A stretch of 58,855 nucleotides of DNA from a virus. Location of the stretch: IMG/VR virus record IMGVR_UViG_3300034111_001673, positions 1 through 58,855 of that record; one strand, 5' to 3'. Shown here in pieces: positions 32,981-42,294 of this stretch. Both the position numbers and the translations under genes were made by a program. How positions within the stretch are numbered: position 1 is the first letter of the stretch; each line of letters begins with the position of its first letter. Below the pieces are notes generated by a model. That model ran no database searches and was not told where the DNA came from. It saw only the letters and a list, made by a program, of their open reading frames with translations.

Positions 32981-34787
32981 ATTTGATAAGTATAAAGCTC
33001 CTAAAAATATAGATAGAGATCAATTACCGAGCCAAAGGAGTGGTGTATTTGATAAATACCGGAGTCCTAAAGCTGTAGCAAAAGAACCCTCCCCATCTTT
33101 TCTTGATAGGCTTGGTCAATTTGGCAAAGGAGCATTAGCGGGTTTTAGTAGATCGGGGTTGGCAGAAGCGGCAGATCAATTCGGGGCAGGTGTTATGGAG
33201 GTAGCACCCGGAGTTGTTGCTCCAATCCTGCCAGAGTCGGCGCAAGTAATGTCTGATACTACAAATAAAGCCCTCGAATCTTTAGATTCCATGAAACCTA
33301 AGGAGAATGATAGTTTAGGGAATATTCTATATAAAGCAGGAGAATTTGGAGGAGCTACGGCGAGCTTCCCTCTTCCAACTAGTGCCGGAGTAAATGCTGC
33401 TGGAATAGCAGCTAGAGGGGGTGGTAAATCTTTATTAACCAAATTTGCCAAGGATATAGGAACAGGCAGTAGCATAGGCGGAGGATCGGGAGTAATGCAG
33501 GAAGCAGGAGTTGATCCGCTTGTATCTGATCTGATATCCAGCGTTGCTACTCCTACTGCTATTGTTAAAAGTAAAAGTCTGTTAAATAACTTTACAAAAC
33601 CTAAAGAGACATTAGCAAAAATACCAATGAAACTTATGGGATTAACGCCTAAGAGTATGAATATTGAGGCTGCTAGAGCAGCAAGAGATTTAGGCATAGA
33701 TTTGCCTGCTGCAGCAGTTACCGACTCTAAATTAACGGCCTTAGCTGATCAGTACGTGGGGAAAGCTCCCATTTTTGGTAATAAGTTAAAAAATAAATAT
33801 GCACTTGCCGAAGAACAGACACAAAAAGTATTAAGTGATATTTTTGATGAAATTGGTCCATCAAGGACACCAGAAGTAGAAGGTCATATTGCCGGTTTAT
33901 ATAATAAAGTAGCGACTTCATTACCACAGGAGGCAAAAGTATTACCGGTTAATCTTAAAAAGGCCATTGATGATATTAAAATCAATACGGCTATTCTTTC
34001 CCCTGATGAAAAAAGCCTCCTGCAGTCACTTGAAACTATTAAAAATGAGATTGAACCGGCATCAAAGATAGTCAGTCAGTATGGTCCTATAAAGTTACCA
34101 TTACAAGAATATGATGTTAATAAACTTGTTGGGACTAAAAAGAGCCTGAATTCGATTATAAAATGGGATACAGACGCGGGAGTTAAAAATCAGCTTAAGA
34201 AAATACAAAAAGCGATTTCACGGGATATCCAGGAGTACGGCAAGAGTAACCCAGAGTGGTATGATGCTTTTAAGGAAGCTGATAAATTATACGGGGATGT
34301 AGCTAGAAGAGAAAAACTGGAAAATATACTTGGCCATAAAGCTACGAATTACGCTACTGAAAGTCTATCTTATAACGCTCTTGCTAAAGCAATAAACAAT
34401 CCTAAAAATAGTGTATCTATTAGAAAACAGCTTACTCCTGAGACTTTTAAAAAAATACAAAAATTAGGCACTGTAGCTAAAGCTATGGCTATAAAAAGTA
34501 AAAATATTCCTAATCCATCAGGGACGGCTACTACCGGTGGGATTAGCGCGGCAATTTTTGGATTATTTTATGATCCTATTACCACAGCCAAGCTTCTTGG
34601 CGGGGGATATGGTGCAACCAAGTTATTAACCGATAAAAAGTTTTTGGATTTAGCCTTAAAATTAGCAGAAAACCCTAATAACCTTGCAACTACTACCGCT
34701 TTAAATCATCGTATTAAAGCAATTACCGGATATTCTGCGGTAGCTTTAAATAAAAATTTGCAGGAGATGAATAACCTACCGGAATAA
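32973..34787 (+). CDS. Internal virion/ejection protein 4 (probable)
   Basis: The 604 residues have a repeated FDKY..PK motif at the N-terminus (residues 4 and 26), a common head of phage ejection proteins. A glycine/alanine amphipathic region follows (FGKGALAGFSRSGLAEAADQ, about 50-69), then a long helical body. It ends the ejection operon. Confidence 0.6.
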   Translation: MSKFDKYKAPKNIDRDQLPSQRSGVFDKYRSPKAVAKEPSPSFLDRLGQFGKGALAGFSRSGLAEAADQFGAGVMEVAPGVVAPILPESAQVMSDTTNKALESLDSMKPKENDSLGNILYKAGEFGGATASFPLPTSAGVNAAGIAARGGGKSLLTKFAKDIGTGSSIGGGSGVMQEAGVDPLVSDLISSVATPTAIVKSKSLLNNFTKPKETLAKIPMKLMGLTPKSMNIEAARAARDLGIDLPAAAVTDSKLTALADQYVGKAPIFGNKLKNKYALAEEQTQKVLSDIFDEIGPSRTPEVEGHIAGLYNKVATSLPQEAKVLPVNLKKAIDDIKINTAILSPDEKSLLQSLETIKNEIEPASKIVSQYGPIKLPLQEYDVNKLVGTKKSLNSIIKWDTDAGVKNQLKKIQKAISRDIQEYGKSNPEWYDAFKEADKLYGDVARREKLENILGHKATNYATESLSYNALAKAINNPKNSVSIRKQLTPETFKKIQKLGTVAKAMAIKSKNIPNPSGTATTGGISAAIFGLFYDPITTAKLLGGGYGATKLLTDKKFLDLALKLAENPNNLATTTALNHRIKAITGYSAVALNKNLQEMNNLPE

Positions 34788-34858
34788 CCAGAAATGCTTT
34801 TAAGTACACGTTAAATCTGATATTTTGGGTTGGATATTTAACTAATGAAATTATATTT

Positions 34859-35065
34859 ATGAAAAGAGGAGTTGTTAAATTTTATTCTACCGAAGGCAAG
34901 TATGGATTTATTAAACCTGATGATGGTTCAAAAGATGTGTTTTTCCATGAAAACGACCTTAAGAAGTCAGGTATAGAAGAGCTTAAAAAGAATCAGAAAG
35001 TAGAATACGAACTAAATATCAAAGGTCAAAAGACATTTGCAAGTAACGTCAAAATCTTAGATTAA
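34859..35065 (+). CDS. Cold-shock protein (CspA type)
   Basis: The 68 residues are a complete cold-shock domain: GVVKFYSTEGKYGFIKPDDG (RNP1), then KDVFFHENDL (RNP2). It binds single-stranded nucleic acids. A CACGT box with a weak TAACTA -10 lies 27 bases apart upstream (34807-34844) and may be a seventh late-type promoter. A terminator follows. Confidence 0.93.
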   Translation: MKRGVVKFYSTEGKYGFIKPDDGSKDVFFHENDLKKSGIEELKKNQKVEYELNIKGQKTFASNVKILD

Positions 35066-35074
35066 TTATCCACA
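35066..35074 (+). promoter_or_regulatory. Perfect DnaA-box-like nonamer
   Basis: TTATCCACA equals the consensus DnaA box. It is single, overlaps the last base of the csp stop, and no neighbouring boxes were seen. It may be chance. Confidence 0.3.
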
Positions 35075-35081
35075 AAACTCT

Positions 35082-35120
35082 TGATAACTTTGTGAATTAA
35101 GCTAACAAAGGTTATTTTTC
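35082..35120 (+). terminator. Terminator after the cold-shock gene
   Basis: ATAACTTTG pairs with CAAAGGTTAT (one bulge), followed by TTTTTC. It ends the csp transcript. Confidence 0.7.
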
Positions 35121-35133
35121 TAAGCTTTCAAGA

Positions 35134-35154
35134 ATTGCCTAAAAAATAGGCAAT
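35134..35154. terminator. Hairpin between convergent genes
   Basis: ATTGCCTA pairs perfectly with TAGGCAAT around a five-base A loop. It lies just before the stop of the coiled-coil gene. The T tracts are weak on both sides, so it is a possible minus-strand terminator. Confidence 0.5.
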
Positions 35155-35155
35155 A

Positions 35156-36163
35156 TTAATTTGAGTCTTCTTCCTCTATGAGAGATACATCACCACTTAA
35201 TAATACAGACTGGGCAAGTGGGATATTTTCAATTTTTAAAATATCATGATTTATTGTTGAAGGCGCATTCGTAATTAGTTTATAGTCGATATTATCAAAA
35301 TCCAATGATTCCAGTATTTTACTATCGGAAATTTCAAACACAGGAGCTTTTTGACTTTTTAACAATTCAATAATTAGGTTTTTATCAGTTAACTGTTCTT
35401 TTAATAAGACTAGTTCATAGTTTATCGCGGGAGCAGTTTTTATTTCGGAAATTACTAATTTATTTTCTAACTCCTGAACAATTAGGTCTTTCTTTAGTAG
35501 GTTATTGTTCATTTCTTTAATAACCAACTCTTTTTTATGGTTATCTTCTTCAAGAGTTTTTATGATGCTATCCCTCTCTAAGAGATCGGTTTCAAGTTGA
35601 TTGTAAGAGGGATTTAAAATATTCACCCTTTCTTCAAGCCTGTTCATTGATAAAGCTTGATCACGATTAAGATTTTCTAGTTCTCTCAAGCTACTTTCTT
35701 TTTGTAAGATAAGTAATTTATTATCTTCCAATTGTTCTCTTAATGCTTCTATAGATTTGTGATGCTCTTCTACAAGTAAAGCTTTTTCACGGGTTATTGT
35801 TACAATAAGAGCTTCTTTTTCTTGGATGCTTAAATGCTCTACGGTTCTTTGATTTTGTAGCTGGGTAATAGTGTTTTGTTTTTCAGATATAATCAAATCC
35901 TTGGTAGCAATTCTTTCATTTAGAGTATTACACTCTAGAATTTTTGAATTTAAAGTTTGTTGTGTATTAGCTAGCTGCGTACTGGTTGCAGTTGCTAAAT
36001 CGCTCTGAACTTTTAAGCGGTTTTGTAATTCTGTAACAGTATTGCTTTTTGTAGCAATGATATTATCTTTTTGAAGTAAAGCGGTTTTTAACTGTTCTAC
36101 CTCAATTAATAAATTATCCCGTTGTATTTGAATAGGAGCTTTTGGTAATTCTTTTAACTTCAT
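35156..36163 (-). CDS. Long coiled-coil protein
   Basis: The 335 residues are almost wholly coiled coil. Short phrases recur with L-x-x-K/E-D-x-I-I and L-E-N/E-x-L spacing (LLQKDNIIATK, ATKDLIISEK, LKKDLIVQELENKLV). The C-terminus is less regular (DVSLIEEEDSN). The start overlaps the barrel-protein stop by four bases. It may be a fibre, a tape-like protein or an effector. No catalytic motif is visible. Confidence 0.65.
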   Translation of the reverse strand: MKLKELPKAPIQIQRDNLLIEVEQLKTALLQKDNIIATKSNTVTELQNRLKVQSDLATATSTQLANTQQTLNSKILECNTLNERIATKDLIISEKQNTITQLQNQRTVEHLSIQEKEALIVTITREKALLVEEHHKSIEALREQLEDNKLLILQKESSLRELENLNRDQALSMNRLEERVNILNPSYNQLETDLLERDSIIKTLEEDNHKKELVIKEMNNNLLKKDLIVQELENKLVISEIKTAPAINYELVLLKEQLTDKNLIIELLKSQKAPVFEISDSKILESLDFDNIDYKLITNAPSTINHDILKIENIPLAQSVLLSGDVSLIEEEDSN

Positions 36164-36837
36164 ATTGCAAATCTTAAACCTGCGGTAATATTATGAACTC
36201 CGTAATTACGATTGCCGATATTTTTAAGGCCACCGATATTTCTGGATTTATTATTTCCTAGATTAAAGTAATTATAACTTATTTCCGCCGTAGCTGTCTC
36301 GCTAATTTTCATATCCAGACCTGCGGTTAGTTTATAAGCAAATTTATAAAACGTCTTTTTTTGAGTACTTTCCAAAGGAAAATGCATCTTATCTTCTGCT
36401 GAAATAGCAAAACCTTTACCGACTTCTTTTAATGTAGCAATTCCAACTCCTCCACCAATAAAAGGAGTTATTTTACCAAGCTTTAATACGTCTTTATATA
36501 CATTAAGCATTAAACTATCAGCTTTGGTTGTTACTAATATTTTAAAAATATCCTTGTTAGGATTGTATGAAGTTTCAGCGGTATGAAATAAAAAATAATA
36601 GTCAAAAAGGATTTCAGCTCTAATAGAATCAGTTAATTTATAACCTATTCCTCCCTCAATTAAAGGAAAACTATTTGCTAGCCTTATTTTACCCTCAAAA
36701 TCATGATTACTAAATTTAACTGTATGGATATGGTTTATTCCCATTCCCCCCTTTATATAATATTTACTATCTGCCATAGCTACTTTTGAGAATAAAAGGC
36801 TAGCAGTAGCGATTAATAAATTAAGTTTCTTAAACAT
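36160..36837 (-). CDS. Outer-membrane beta-barrel protein, Rickettsia-type
   Basis: The 225 residues have a signal peptide (MFKKLNLLIATASLLFSKVAMA) cut near residue 22. Eight to ten strands follow, with GGMGINHIH, IEGGIGYKLTD, FIGGGVGIA and a final NITAGLRFAI. This resembles Rickettsia surface barrels of the OmpA/opacity type. Together with the porin it gives the replicon two envelope proteins. It overlaps the coiled-coil gene, so they are co-translated. Confidence 0.75.
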   Translation of the reverse strand: MFKKLNLLIATASLLFSKVAMADSKYYIKGGMGINHIHTVKFSNHDFEGKIRLANSFPLIEGGIGYKLTDSIRAEILFDYYFLFHTAETSYNPNKDIFKILVTTKADSLMLNVYKDVLKLGKITPFIGGGVGIATLKEVGKGFAISAEDKMHFPLESTQKKTFYKFAYKLTAGLDMKISETATAEISYNYFNLGNNKSRNIGGLKNIGNRNYGVHNITAGLRFAI

Positions 36838-36838
36838 T

Positions 36839-37312
36839 TTAAATACCTTTATTATGGTTTGTTAATACAAAATCAAGTAGAGCAAGGCTATCGGCCTCAT
36901 TATCGTCAATGGGAGAAAATCCCTTGTTTTTAACGGCAGTTATTACGGACTCCTTAGGAGCATTTCCTTTGCCGGTAATATGCTTCTTTATCGTTCCGAC
37001 AGGTATGCCAGAGTAAGGTATTCCGTGATGTTCGCACCAGCTGGTCAGGTGAGCAACAAATCCCCCATATTTATGAGCGGCATCAACACCCTTATGGGCT
37101 CTTACCTCTTCAAAATAAATCGCATCAATTACTCCTAAAGTTGCCTTTAAATCGGTAAGCCATTGTTTAAAACGTAAAAAAGGCATGCCACCTCCTTCAA
37201 ATCTCCCAGTTTTAAAGCTAACTGTTCCAGAAGTTATGTTGCCTGCTGCCTCGCGAGTAGCCCAGCCGGTAGTAGTACCAAGGTCTAGAGCAATAATTAT
37301 TGATGTACTCAT
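36839..37312 (-). CDS. RuvC-like Holliday-junction nuclease
   Basis: The 157 residues show the RNase H-like core: ALDLGTTTGWA (Asp 10), YFEEVRAHKG (acid 2) and NEADSLALLDF (last acids). It resolves branched DNA, probably before packaging. Its ATG overlaps the stop of the 51-residue membrane protein (ATGA). Confidence 0.85.
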   Translation of the reverse strand: MSTSIIIALDLGTTTGWATREAAGNITSGTVSFKTGRFEGGGMPFLRFKQWLTDLKATLGVIDAIYFEEVRAHKGVDAAHKYGGFVAHLTSWCEHHGIPYSGIPVGTIKKHITGKGNAPKESVITAVKNKGFSPIDDNEADSLALLDFVLTNHNKGI

Positions 37313-37464
37313 TTTGAATACTTTTTACTATTTGGAGTTAAATCAACGTCTATCCCTATTTCTTCCTCTATGACTTTTTCTGCGATTTCTTCGACAGGGT
37401 TTTTATCCCCAAGTAAATATACTGAACCAATACCAATAATGACTGCTAAAATGAGAACTAACAT
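37309..37464 (-). CDS. 51-residue membrane-anchored phage protein
   Basis: The ORF has a hydrophobic N-terminal span (MLVLILAVIIGIGSVYLL) followed by NPVEEIAEKVIEEEIGIDVD. This resembles a small protein frequent in podovirus tail/lysis regions. The stop overlaps the RuvC-like start. It could be a lysis or envelope protein. Promoter C lies 22 bases upstream. Confidence 0.65.
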   Translation of the reverse strand: MLVLILAVIIGIGSVYLLGDKNPVEEIAEKVIEEEIGIDVDLTPNSKKYSK

Positions 37465-37485
37465 TTTGATAATATTTTCTTTTTT

Positions 37486-37523
37486 ATTATACCACAGAAC
37501 ATTTGTAGCCTTGGAAAATCGTG
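37486..37523 (-). promoter_or_regulatory. Late-type promoter, copy C
   Basis: On the minus strand CACGA lies 27 bases before TATAAT, which sits in TGGTATAAT. It faces the small membrane protein-RuvC-barrel-coiled coil operon. Confidence 0.78.
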
Positions 37524-37527
37524 ATTT

Positions 37528-37800
37528 TTACAAATTATTATTTTCTTGCGAGAACATAACCAAATAGGCTTTTTTTGCCCAGTCTTCCCAGTTTTTAAAG
37601 GCAAGTTCATTTTTCCTGCCTCCCTTATAGGGACTCGGTACTCCTCTATTTGCAAATGGCTCGATACCTATTAAATTCTCTGCCCATGCTGCCCATTTTG
37701 TTTCATCATGAAGCACAGGAAGAGGGAAATCCGAATAATCATCGCAAACAGTAGCTGCCCAGTATTTAACGTTAATATATTTGGGATAAACGCTAATCAT
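37528..37800 (-). CDS. Hypothetical phage protein next to the tail stabilisation gene
   Basis: The 90 residues include WAAWAENLIGIEPFANRGVP and FKNWEDWAKKAYLVM, tryptophan-rich phrases seen in podovirus neck-region hypotheticals. It overlaps the upstream gene by four bases and so belongs to that operon. Confidence 0.65.
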   Translation of the reverse strand: MISVYPKYINVKYWAATVCDDYSDFPLPVLHDETKWAAWAENLIGIEPFANRGVPSPYKGGRKNELAFKNWEDWAKKAYLVMFSQENNNL

Positions 37801-39500
37801 GGTCTACCATCATCTATTTCAGCTAAAACAAAGGTAGTTCCCATCTGATAACCGGAACCGATACCTTCTGATTTAAAAGTAAAATTAATGTTTCTCCCCT
37901 GTTTGCGTTCATTAATAGCAGGTCTAATAATACTCTCTAGTTCTACATCCTCAGTAAGGTCATAAGTGGTTGTTACAGGAGTACTTGCAGGATATTCATA
38001 CGTATTGATACTAACAGTCATCTTTATCTTTTTTGTTCCGACAATATTAGGCTCTATCCTTTCTATACCTATGTTGTAATCAATTCCTGCTATCTGTTTT
38101 TGTGGATTAAAGGTAGCATAAGAAATTATAGGTGTGGTAAAGAAGGAAGGAATAGCTTTAGTTTGCTGGTCTGGTGCTTTATAAAGATTGACCTGATCGT
38201 TTCCGACTTCATGTTGCCAGACATAACTGTTATTATCACCTTCGTAAGGACTCAAGTTTTTTCCTACAGTATACATGTTACCGCCAGTATTATCAAAATA
38301 CCCGGCTGCTCGCTCTATATCCGTATCATACCAGGTATTATCTACAACATTGTAAATAACGGCTCTGGTGCATCCAACATTAGCATCTTTCCCCTTTTCA
38401 GGGTAGAACCACCATATTTCATCTCTGCTTACATTTTTGACACCAAAGACCCTCTGACGCTTACTCATATCAATAGTATCAAAAAAAGTCTGACGATTAA
38501 GATTATTTTCAAGTGGAAGAACTACGCCATTGAATACAAAAAATCTTTGTGTTCCAGGCCAATAGAATATTCCGTCATATTCAACTACGCTATTTGAAGA
38601 TAAAATGGAGCTATCCCTTGATAATATTTTTTTACTAAAAGAAAGGTCATCAGGATCATCAATAACCTGATTATTACTACCTGTAGTATTGCTAATAAGA
38701 ACAACGGAGCCGAGTGTCCAGAAGATTATAGTCGGCGAGTTTGTTCCTCCTCGCCATTCTGCGCCGTAGATTACTTTATCGGTGCTAATATTGATAGAAT
38801 ATTTGTCTTCAAAAAACAGGAATGGTTTTTGTAAACTTGTCTGCTGCCCTGATTTTTCTGCGGCAATTGAAGACCACCTGACAAGTCCGTTGTTACCGTA
38901 GTAAAATAATCTGTTTCCAACGTAAAGCATTCCACCTGTTGCTTCCTGATAAACAAAATCAGGAAAAGTTGTTTTATAAAAAGCTGTATTCTCTACTGCA
39001 ATTTCCCTTTTCACGAAAATAGCGCTAATTGCTTCGCTACTGTTAATATCTGTGTAGTTTTTCATTCCTAAGCACAATATTACCTTTGTTGGAATAGCAT
39101 TAATGATGCTTGTTACTACAACAAATTGTGTCAAGGTATTCGTAGGATTAGGAAATTTTGTAAAATAAGTTAAGGTGTTAGAACCAGCGGTGTTATAAGT
39201 AGCATCTATTAGGCTATATTTATGTTGCTGGGTAACAAGAGAAACTCCGACTAAAATGTGTTTATTCCCATCACTATCATAGTATATAAGAGCTGCGGTT
39301 GGAGTGGAGCTTGGCGGTAGAAGTTCAGGTATAGTCTGTATATATAGTACATAATTTTTCATTCCACCGATATTCTGAGGCTGGCCTCTAAAAAACCTGA
39401 CCCATTGCCCCCGCGTGCAGTAACTTCCTTGAAAAAATGAACCATCACGCAGTATTCCAGGCTTATAGGTAATAGGAAACATCTGTTTTTGCGTAGCCAT
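37797..39500 (-). CDS. DNA-stabilisation/neck protein (P22 gp10-like)
   Basis: The 567 residues open with the family hallmark CTRGQWVRFFRGQPQNIGGM (about 28-47). A long strand-rich chain with FFRG, GNRLFYYGNNGLVRWS and WWFYPEKG follows. Proteins of this type close the portal after packaging. It starts just after the adaptor gene and sits among virion genes. Confidence 0.78.
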   Translation of the reverse strand: MATQKQMFPITYKPGILRDGSFFQGSYCTRGQWVRFFRGQPQNIGGMKNYVLYIQTIPELLPPSSTPTAALIYYDSDGNKHILVGVSLVTQQHKYSLIDATYNTAGSNTLTYFTKFPNPTNTLTQFVVVTSIINAIPTKVILCLGMKNYTDINSSEAISAIFVKREIAVENTAFYKTTFPDFVYQEATGGMLYVGNRLFYYGNNGLVRWSSIAAEKSGQQTSLQKPFLFFEDKYSINISTDKVIYGAEWRGGTNSPTIIFWTLGSVVLISNTTGSNNQVIDDPDDLSFSKKILSRDSSILSSNSVVEYDGIFYWPGTQRFFVFNGVVLPLENNLNRQTFFDTIDMSKRQRVFGVKNVSRDEIWWFYPEKGKDANVGCTRAVIYNVVDNTWYDTDIERAAGYFDNTGGNMYTVGKNLSPYEGDNNSYVWQHEVGNDQVNLYKAPDQQTKAIPSFFTTPIISYATFNPQKQIAGIDYNIGIERIEPNIVGTKKIKMTVSINTYEYPASTPVTTTYDLTEDVELESIIRPAINERKQGRNINFTFKSEGIGSGYQMGTTFVLAEIDDGRP

Positions 39501-39503
39501 AAA

Positions 39504-40163
39504 TTACCCTATATCTCTTTTTACACTGCGATCGATGTAACGATCTTTGGTCAAATTATTAGCAGACGTTAAGCTTTCCTGATATAATTTTGTATAGACA
39601 GGCATTCTCTGATCATCCTTTAAATAAATAAGAGCCTCTAAAAAAGCAGCATAAAATAGAAGATCAGGGTAGTAATCGGTTAGGATATTGGTTTGATTAT
39701 CATTTGTAATTAAGTCGGGTCGCCCATTATATATTAACCGATAAACATTATTTTGAGCAGGAGTTGGGCTTATAAAAATTCTATCATAAGGCTTAATATT
39801 CGGTTGTATTTTATCGGCATAAAATAGCGGTGGATTATCAATAGTAGCAGTATCGCTATTTGGCCAATAATTTATGCAGAACTCATAGCTTCTTGGAAAT
39901 AAAATTACATTGTTTGTAAATAAAGAGTCAGTCGTTCCATAGCTTAGAGAGATAGTTTCCTGCCAATCGGGAGGTTTTGAGATATTAGCATTATTTGCCT
40001 GAAACTGACCGTCAAATGCCTTTTGAAAACCAAGAGTATTTAGCTCCTTCCAGATTTTTTGCTGTCCCATCTCAATAAAATAGGGAATGGCGGTAGCAAA
40101 TTCAATGCTACCTCCTCTATTGGCATAAGCTATAATCTGGTTAAAGAGAGTAGTATAATTCAT
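39504..40163 (-). CDS. Head-tail adaptor/tail-tubular-like protein
   Basis: The 219 residues show the pattern IPYFIEMGQQKIWKELNTLG, then ETISLSYGT and YYPDLLFYAAFLEALIYLKD, typical of the phage neck adaptor family. It precedes the stabilisation gene by three bases. Confidence 0.75.
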   Translation of the reverse strand: MNYTTLFNQIIAYANRGGSIEFATAIPYFIEMGQQKIWKELNTLGFQKAFDGQFQANNANISKPPDWQETISLSYGTTDSLFTNNVILFPRSYEFCINYWPNSDTATIDNPPLFYADKIQPNIKPYDRIFISPTPAQNNVYRLIYNGRPDLITNDNQTNILTDYYPDLLFYAAFLEALIYLKDDQRMPVYTKLYQESLTSANNLTKDRYIDRSVKRDIG

Positions 40164-40172
40164 TTGTTAACT

Positions 40173-40622
40173 TTAAACAGTAGTAACAGTTCTCCATCCT
40201 CCATTAAATCTAGTTTTTAACGTGTTGCTTGTAGTATCGTAATAAGTAAAACCATTTACCTGATTAACGGCTACTTCAACGGAAGTAGACGGCCCGGACG
40301 GAAATACAAAAGGTGTTCCATTAGTAAGACCTGCTCCAGTGGCAGTTGTATTTATTGAAAGTACGTTTTGCCATATCCCAGCATTATTTACAAAATCAAA
40401 AATTTGTAAAAAACCAGTCGTAATATTAAAAATCACAGTGCCAGGTTTTACCTTATATGTAGCATTATTTACTACGTAAGAAGTAACGTTTTCTAGTTTA
40501 TCTCTCTGCGTAGTGGTAACACTAGGAAAAGCAAAAGTAGCGTTAGGATTATTAGTTCCGGTGGTTTGATCACTGGTAATAGTAAGACCACTTAAAGCGG
40601 TAATATTTGATAAGTCTGCCAT
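40173..40622 (-). CDS. Small virion surface/fibre-like protein
   Basis: The 149 residues are strand-rich with T/N runs. GTVIFNITTGFLQIFDF and FTYYDTTSNTLKTRFNGGW repeat the short phage surface-module style. Promoter D lies 21 bases upstream. Confidence 0.55.
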   Translation of the reverse strand: MADLSNITALSGLTITSDQTTGTNNPNATFAFPSVTTTQRDKLENVTSYVVNNATYKVKPGTVIFNITTGFLQIFDFVNNAGIWQNVLSINTTATGAGLTNGTPFVFPSGPSTSVEVAVNQVNGFTYYDTTSNTLKTRFNGGWRTVTTV

Positions 40623-40642
40623 ATGTTTCCTTTTTCTTTTTT

Positions 40643-40680
40643 ATTATAACACAAAGTACTTATAACTCTTAAAAATCGTA
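40643..40680 (-). promoter_or_regulatory. Late-type promoter, copy D
   Basis: TACGA, 27 bases and TATAAT occur on the minus strand, before the 149-residue gene and the neck genes. Confidence 0.78.
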
Positions 40681-40689
40681 TAAATGTAA

Positions 40690-41853
40690 TTATTTTTGAA
40701 AATTACATTTTTGAATAAATTGCTGTATCTTTATGGCGTCCTGTTGATATTGCTGCTCTGCTGCTGTTTGTATGTAGTTTAAAAAATCAGCATTAGTAGT
40801 ATCAAGTTCTGTGTCTTCGTTTAAGTCGTAAATGGTATTAAAACGATAATAAAATAAATCCTGATTATTTATTTTAGTGCCATACAAAGATAATAATTCC
40901 AAGATTTTATTAATCGCCTCTTGCGGTCCACTTATTCCTAATGATATTAAATCAAGTAACAAATAAACATTTTCAAAATCAGGAAGGATTGAATTAACGA
41001 TTTCTTCTGTTTTTTCTGTTGTATAATTTTTATGTAACAATAAAAAATTTCTAAACTCATTAAGATATTTTTTTATAGATTCAGGAGGCGGCACTGGTAC
41101 TGGATCAAATAATCCTATTGTCCCAAGCCCCGTACCAACCGATAGAATACAAGTACGATTAGCAGAAGGATTAATAGCATTGTTATAAGCCCATGATAAT
41201 GCTGCGGGGTTGTTCTGGAATACTCCTCCGTCAATAAATTTAGAATCAGGAGTAGTAACTTCCGGAATATTTACTGCTGGAAAATAAATAGGAGCGGCGC
41301 TTGTTGATAAAGCTACGTCTTGAACTAGATAATTCTGACCTTCGAGCCCTCTGAATTTTATATTTGAATATAACACCGGACGATAAGCTTTAACATCAGT
41401 GCCGACATCTGGTACTTGCGTTGTATAGATTTCAACGCTAGGAATTAGTACATTAGTTTTTAGCTGAAACATTTTGCTTTGCCCAAATTTAGCATTTAGC
41501 AGGGCTTTTAAGTTTGTATTTTGATACCATGTTTGATCGCCATATAGAATGGTATTTATTTTCTGCAATGTTGAGACAGGAGGATAAAAAATACTACTTG
41601 GGTTGTTACTTCCGTTGTTTAAAGGATTCTGTTGAGCTAAAAATAGCTCGATCATATCATCGGGACTATAACCGCTTGCATATGCTAAGGCCTGAATACC
41701 TCCGATAGAAGTCCCAGCTATAATATTAAAATATTTATATATCTGATTACTTGGTATGCCTGCATCACGGCAAAAGTATTTCATGAAATAAGCAGAAAAT
41801 AAACCTTTCATGCCGCCGCCATCAAAAGAAAGAACTTTATCTATTTTCATCAA
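40690..41853 (-). CDS. Patatin-like phospholipase
   Basis: The 387 residues contain the patatin motifs: the oxyanion loop FDGGGMKGLF (about 10-19), the nucleophile elbow GTSIGG (about 48-53, serine) and the catalytic Asp in FIDGGVFQNNPAALSWA. Patatins hydrolyse phospholipids. Rickettsia uses homologues to damage host membranes. Here the gene is among virion genes on the same strand. A role in lysis, entry, or damage of the eukaryotic vacuole is inference. No signal peptide is seen. Confidence 0.92.
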   Translation of the reverse strand: MMKIDKVLSFDGGGMKGLFSAYFMKYFCRDAGIPSNQIYKYFNIIAGTSIGGIQALAYASGYSPDDMIELFLAQQNPLNNGSNNPSSIFYPPVSTLQKINTILYGDQTWYQNTNLKALLNAKFGQSKMFQLKTNVLIPSVEIYTTQVPDVGTDVKAYRPVLYSNIKFRGLEGQNYLVQDVALSTSAAPIYFPAVNIPEVTTPDSKFIDGGVFQNNPAALSWAYNNAINPSANRTCILSVGTGLGTIGLFDPVPVPPPESIKKYLNEFRNFLLLHKNYTTEKTEEIVNSILPDFENVYLLLDLISLGISGPQEAINKILELLSLYGTKINNQDLFYYRFNTIYDLNEDTELDTTNADFLNYIQTAAEQQYQQDAIKIQQFIQKCNFQK

Positions 41854-41871
41854 AGTCTCTATAGATAATAT

Positions 41872-42246
41872 TTACAATGTTTCTAAGGGAGGTATTAAAG
41901 CTTGAATTGAATGACAATCAGTAATAAGAGTGTTAAGAATAGTTATTAGATCAGAGCCTTTTGGCGCTCCTTCTGGTACTTGTGCAATTAAATTATTACT
42001 ATCTTCAATAGTTTGTGTTGTTGAAGACTGTAAAGCTAGATACCATGCTTTTTGCGTTTCTGGATTAGCAGGGCTATAATAACCGAATAAATAACTACCA
42101 TTCTGATTAACACATTGTACATCTGATGGTATAGAAGCATAAATAGAAGGTTGGCTAAACACTTGTGCTACTACACTATTAAAATATAATAAATCAACTT
42201 GGGTTTGAGTTACGATTTTTAAATTTGGCAAATTTTGAACGCTCAT
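41872..42246 (-). CDS. Hypothetical protein before patatin
   Basis: The 124 residues include YSPANPETQKAWYLALQSST and a hydrophobic end (ILNTLITDCHSIQALIPPLE). It precedes the patatin by 18 bases. No family is recognised. A TATAAC -10-like hexamer lies about 20 bases upstream. A partner or inhibitor of the lipase is a guess. Confidence 0.55.
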   Translation of the reverse strand: MSVQNLPNLKIVTQTQVDLLYFNSVVAQVFSQPSIYASIPSDVQCVNQNGSYLFGYYSPANPETQKAWYLALQSSTTQTIEDSNNLIAQVPEGAPKGSDLITILNTLITDCHSIQALIPPLETL

Positions 42247-42294
42247 TTTTGTTTCTCCTAGTAAAGTTATAATAAATTTATGTTTCCGGTATCG

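Noticed and set aside
33176-33697. 173-residue minus-strand ORF opposite an ejection protein
   Set aside because: It is antisense to a clear coding frame and has low-complexity composition.
35066-35074. Origin of replication at a DnaA box
   Set aside because: Only one perfect box is present; no cluster, AT-rich element or neighbouring Rep gene supports an origin here.
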